A stretch of DNA of 64,000 nucleotides from Eubacterium sp. MSJ-33 (GTDB taxonomy: Bacteria; Bacillota; Clostridia; Lachnospirales; Lachnospiraceae): the NCBI RefSeq assembly GCF_022174665.1, contig NZ_CP076562.1:1472501-1536500 (forward strand). Direction: 5' to 3'. Below are positions 63,089 through 64,000 of this stretch, one piece after another. The notes beneath the pieces are model-generated. The model was not told where the DNA came from, ran no database searches, and saw only the letters and a program-made list of their open reading frames with translations. Both the position numbers and the translations under genes were made by a program. The first letter of the stretch is position 1; every line of letters begins with the position of its first letter.

Positions 63089-64000
63089 TCAATCTCCGGC
63101 TGCATTCAAATCATCTGCGATCCGGTTTGACATCCGCTTCATCGGTATATAGATGGACCCACACATCACAAGTACAGATAGTACAAATCCAATTACTGCA
63201 CCGATAATCGGGAAGGTGAGCTTCACCATGAACAACACCAGCGCAGCTTTCGCAAGCGGCATCATAACCGCAAAGCCTAGCACATCACCAACCACATTTG
63301 CACAGATAACGGAGATTACACCTTCGAGCATCACCATCTTCCGAAGCTCCCGCACCGACACGCCGATAGCGCGAAGTTGTGCGAATTCCTGTCGCCGCAG
63401 ATAAAGATTGCTTGCTGTCGTATTGATGATATTCAGAGAACTCACACACAAAATCACGATTACAAACGCCAGAATATATTTGATTGCACTAATGGAAGTA
63501 CTAAACAATGCTCCGGAATAGATGGCATCCGGATACGAGTAATCTCCCATCGAGCTATCCAGCACATTCACCAGCTTTGATGTCAGCGAAGCAGAAATGT
63601 TGTCCGAACGAAGCTTACATTTCACACCCGTGGAATCTGATTTTCCAAGTCCGGTCATTCGGAAATAATTTGCCAGTGGCACAATACACTTTACAAATCC
63701 TTTTGTCTGCAATTTGTCCTTATCTATCCGGACAATGCCCTGAATCTCATATACCTTCTTGTCATTGCCCCACGAAAGTTTAATCGTGTCACCAAGCTTA
63801 TAATCCGTCGCCGGATATTCCACCGTTGATGCAATCAGGTCAATCGCATCATAGGATTCATCATCCATGCCTTCATCCAACGTTGCTTCCACGTTTTGCA
63901 CAAGCACAATTCCGTTCTCATCGACATCCAGCGTTCCTTCGACCAGATATGACGCATATTCCTGGTACTCTTCCTCTCCGTATCCAATCACGCTCACGCG
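63089..64000 (-). CDS. FtsX-like ABC transporter permease, N-terminus beyond window
   Basis: C-terminal 300 or so residues of a permease cut by the right edge; the frame is open to the last base. Visible are the end of an extracytoplasmic domain (to about residue 160 of the visible part) and four hydrophobic segments of the FtsX domain, including YILAFVIVILCVSSLNIINT followed by LYLRRQEFAQLRAIGVSVRE, the coupling segment typical of such permeases. First visible gene of the ABC module. Confidence 0.88.
   Translation of the reverse strand, partial: RVSVIGYGEEEYQEYASYLVEGTLDVDENGIVLVQNVEATLDEGMDDESYDAIDLIASTVEYPATDYKLGDTIKLSWGNDKKVYEIQGIVRIDKDKLQTKGFVKCIVPLANYFRMTGLGKSDSTGVKCKLRSDNISASLTSKLVNVLDSSMGDYSYPDAIYSGALFSTSISAIKYILAFVIVILCVSSLNIINTTASNLYLRRQEFAQLRAIGVSVRELRKMVMLEGVISVICANVVGDVLGFAVMMPLAKAALVLFMVKLTFPIIGAVIGFVLSVLVMCGSIYIPMKRMSNRIADDLNAAGD

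Noticed and set aside
62806..63105. A 99-codon leftward frame across the 64-bp repeats
   Set aside because: It begins inside the end of the ABC permease gene, has no ribosome binding site, and the repeats shift frame with each unit, so it is a chance frame.

Overview
The window reads as chromosome from a spore-forming, low-to-mid GC Firmicute of the Clostridia, most likely family Lachnospiraceae (the Roseburia, Agathobacter and Coprococcus group). This is inferred from strong AGGAGG-type ribosome binding sites, a leucine T-box in front of leuA, the spore genes yyaC and cotJABC, sortase-type surface proteins ending in a TG motif plus KR tail, and the rpmG-secE-nusG-rplK-rplA order. I see no phage, plasmid, insertion sequence or CRISPR array.

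Left part (1-13 kb): a CvpA-like membrane protein (cut by the edge), DUF5711 and MPN-like/LysM envelope proteins, the spore protein YyaC, a coiled-coil membrane protein, a degenerate HD-GYP protein, T-box-controlled leuA, ung, a histidine phosphatase, the cotJABC coat operon behind a sigma-E-like promoter, and a flippase-like membrane protein.

Envelope island (12-34 kb): a secreted protein with a ubiquitin-like N-terminus and sortase-type C-terminus; a beta-helix lipoprotein; L-serine dehydratase; a VTC polyphosphate polymerase - DUF4956 - CotH kinase operon; a YtrA-type GntR/ABC operon; a two-component system beside tRNA-Pro; ttcA; and a 1661-residue adhesin-like protein preceded by a pseudo-receiver, a SARP-type response regulator and a LytS-type kinase broken by an in-frame TAG. 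The beta-helix lipoprotein and the VTC operon have the same promoter layout (two TAAGGTT-like direct repeats 11 bp apart, 7 bp before TATACT), which argues for one regulon.

Middle (34-50.6 kb): lipoprotein, SbcD-like phosphoesterase with membrane segments, three glycosyltransferases, pyrG, a PAP2 enzyme, ilvE, ridA, cvfB, tRNA-Gln and tRNA-Arg, a three-gene acyl carrier protein / C39-like protein / phosphopantetheinyl transferase operon, and the rpmG-secE-nusG-rplK-rplA block.

Right part (50.8-64 kb): a solitary FliD-like protein, TraX-like, HAD, MATE and HD proteins, a diguanylate cyclase followed by a response regulator and sensor kinase, and an ABC exporter module (permease, ATPase, secreted NEW3-like protein, second permease). 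Two gaps in that module hold unusual DNA: a 280-bp element with nested terminal inverted repeats and a set of 64-bp tandem repeats.
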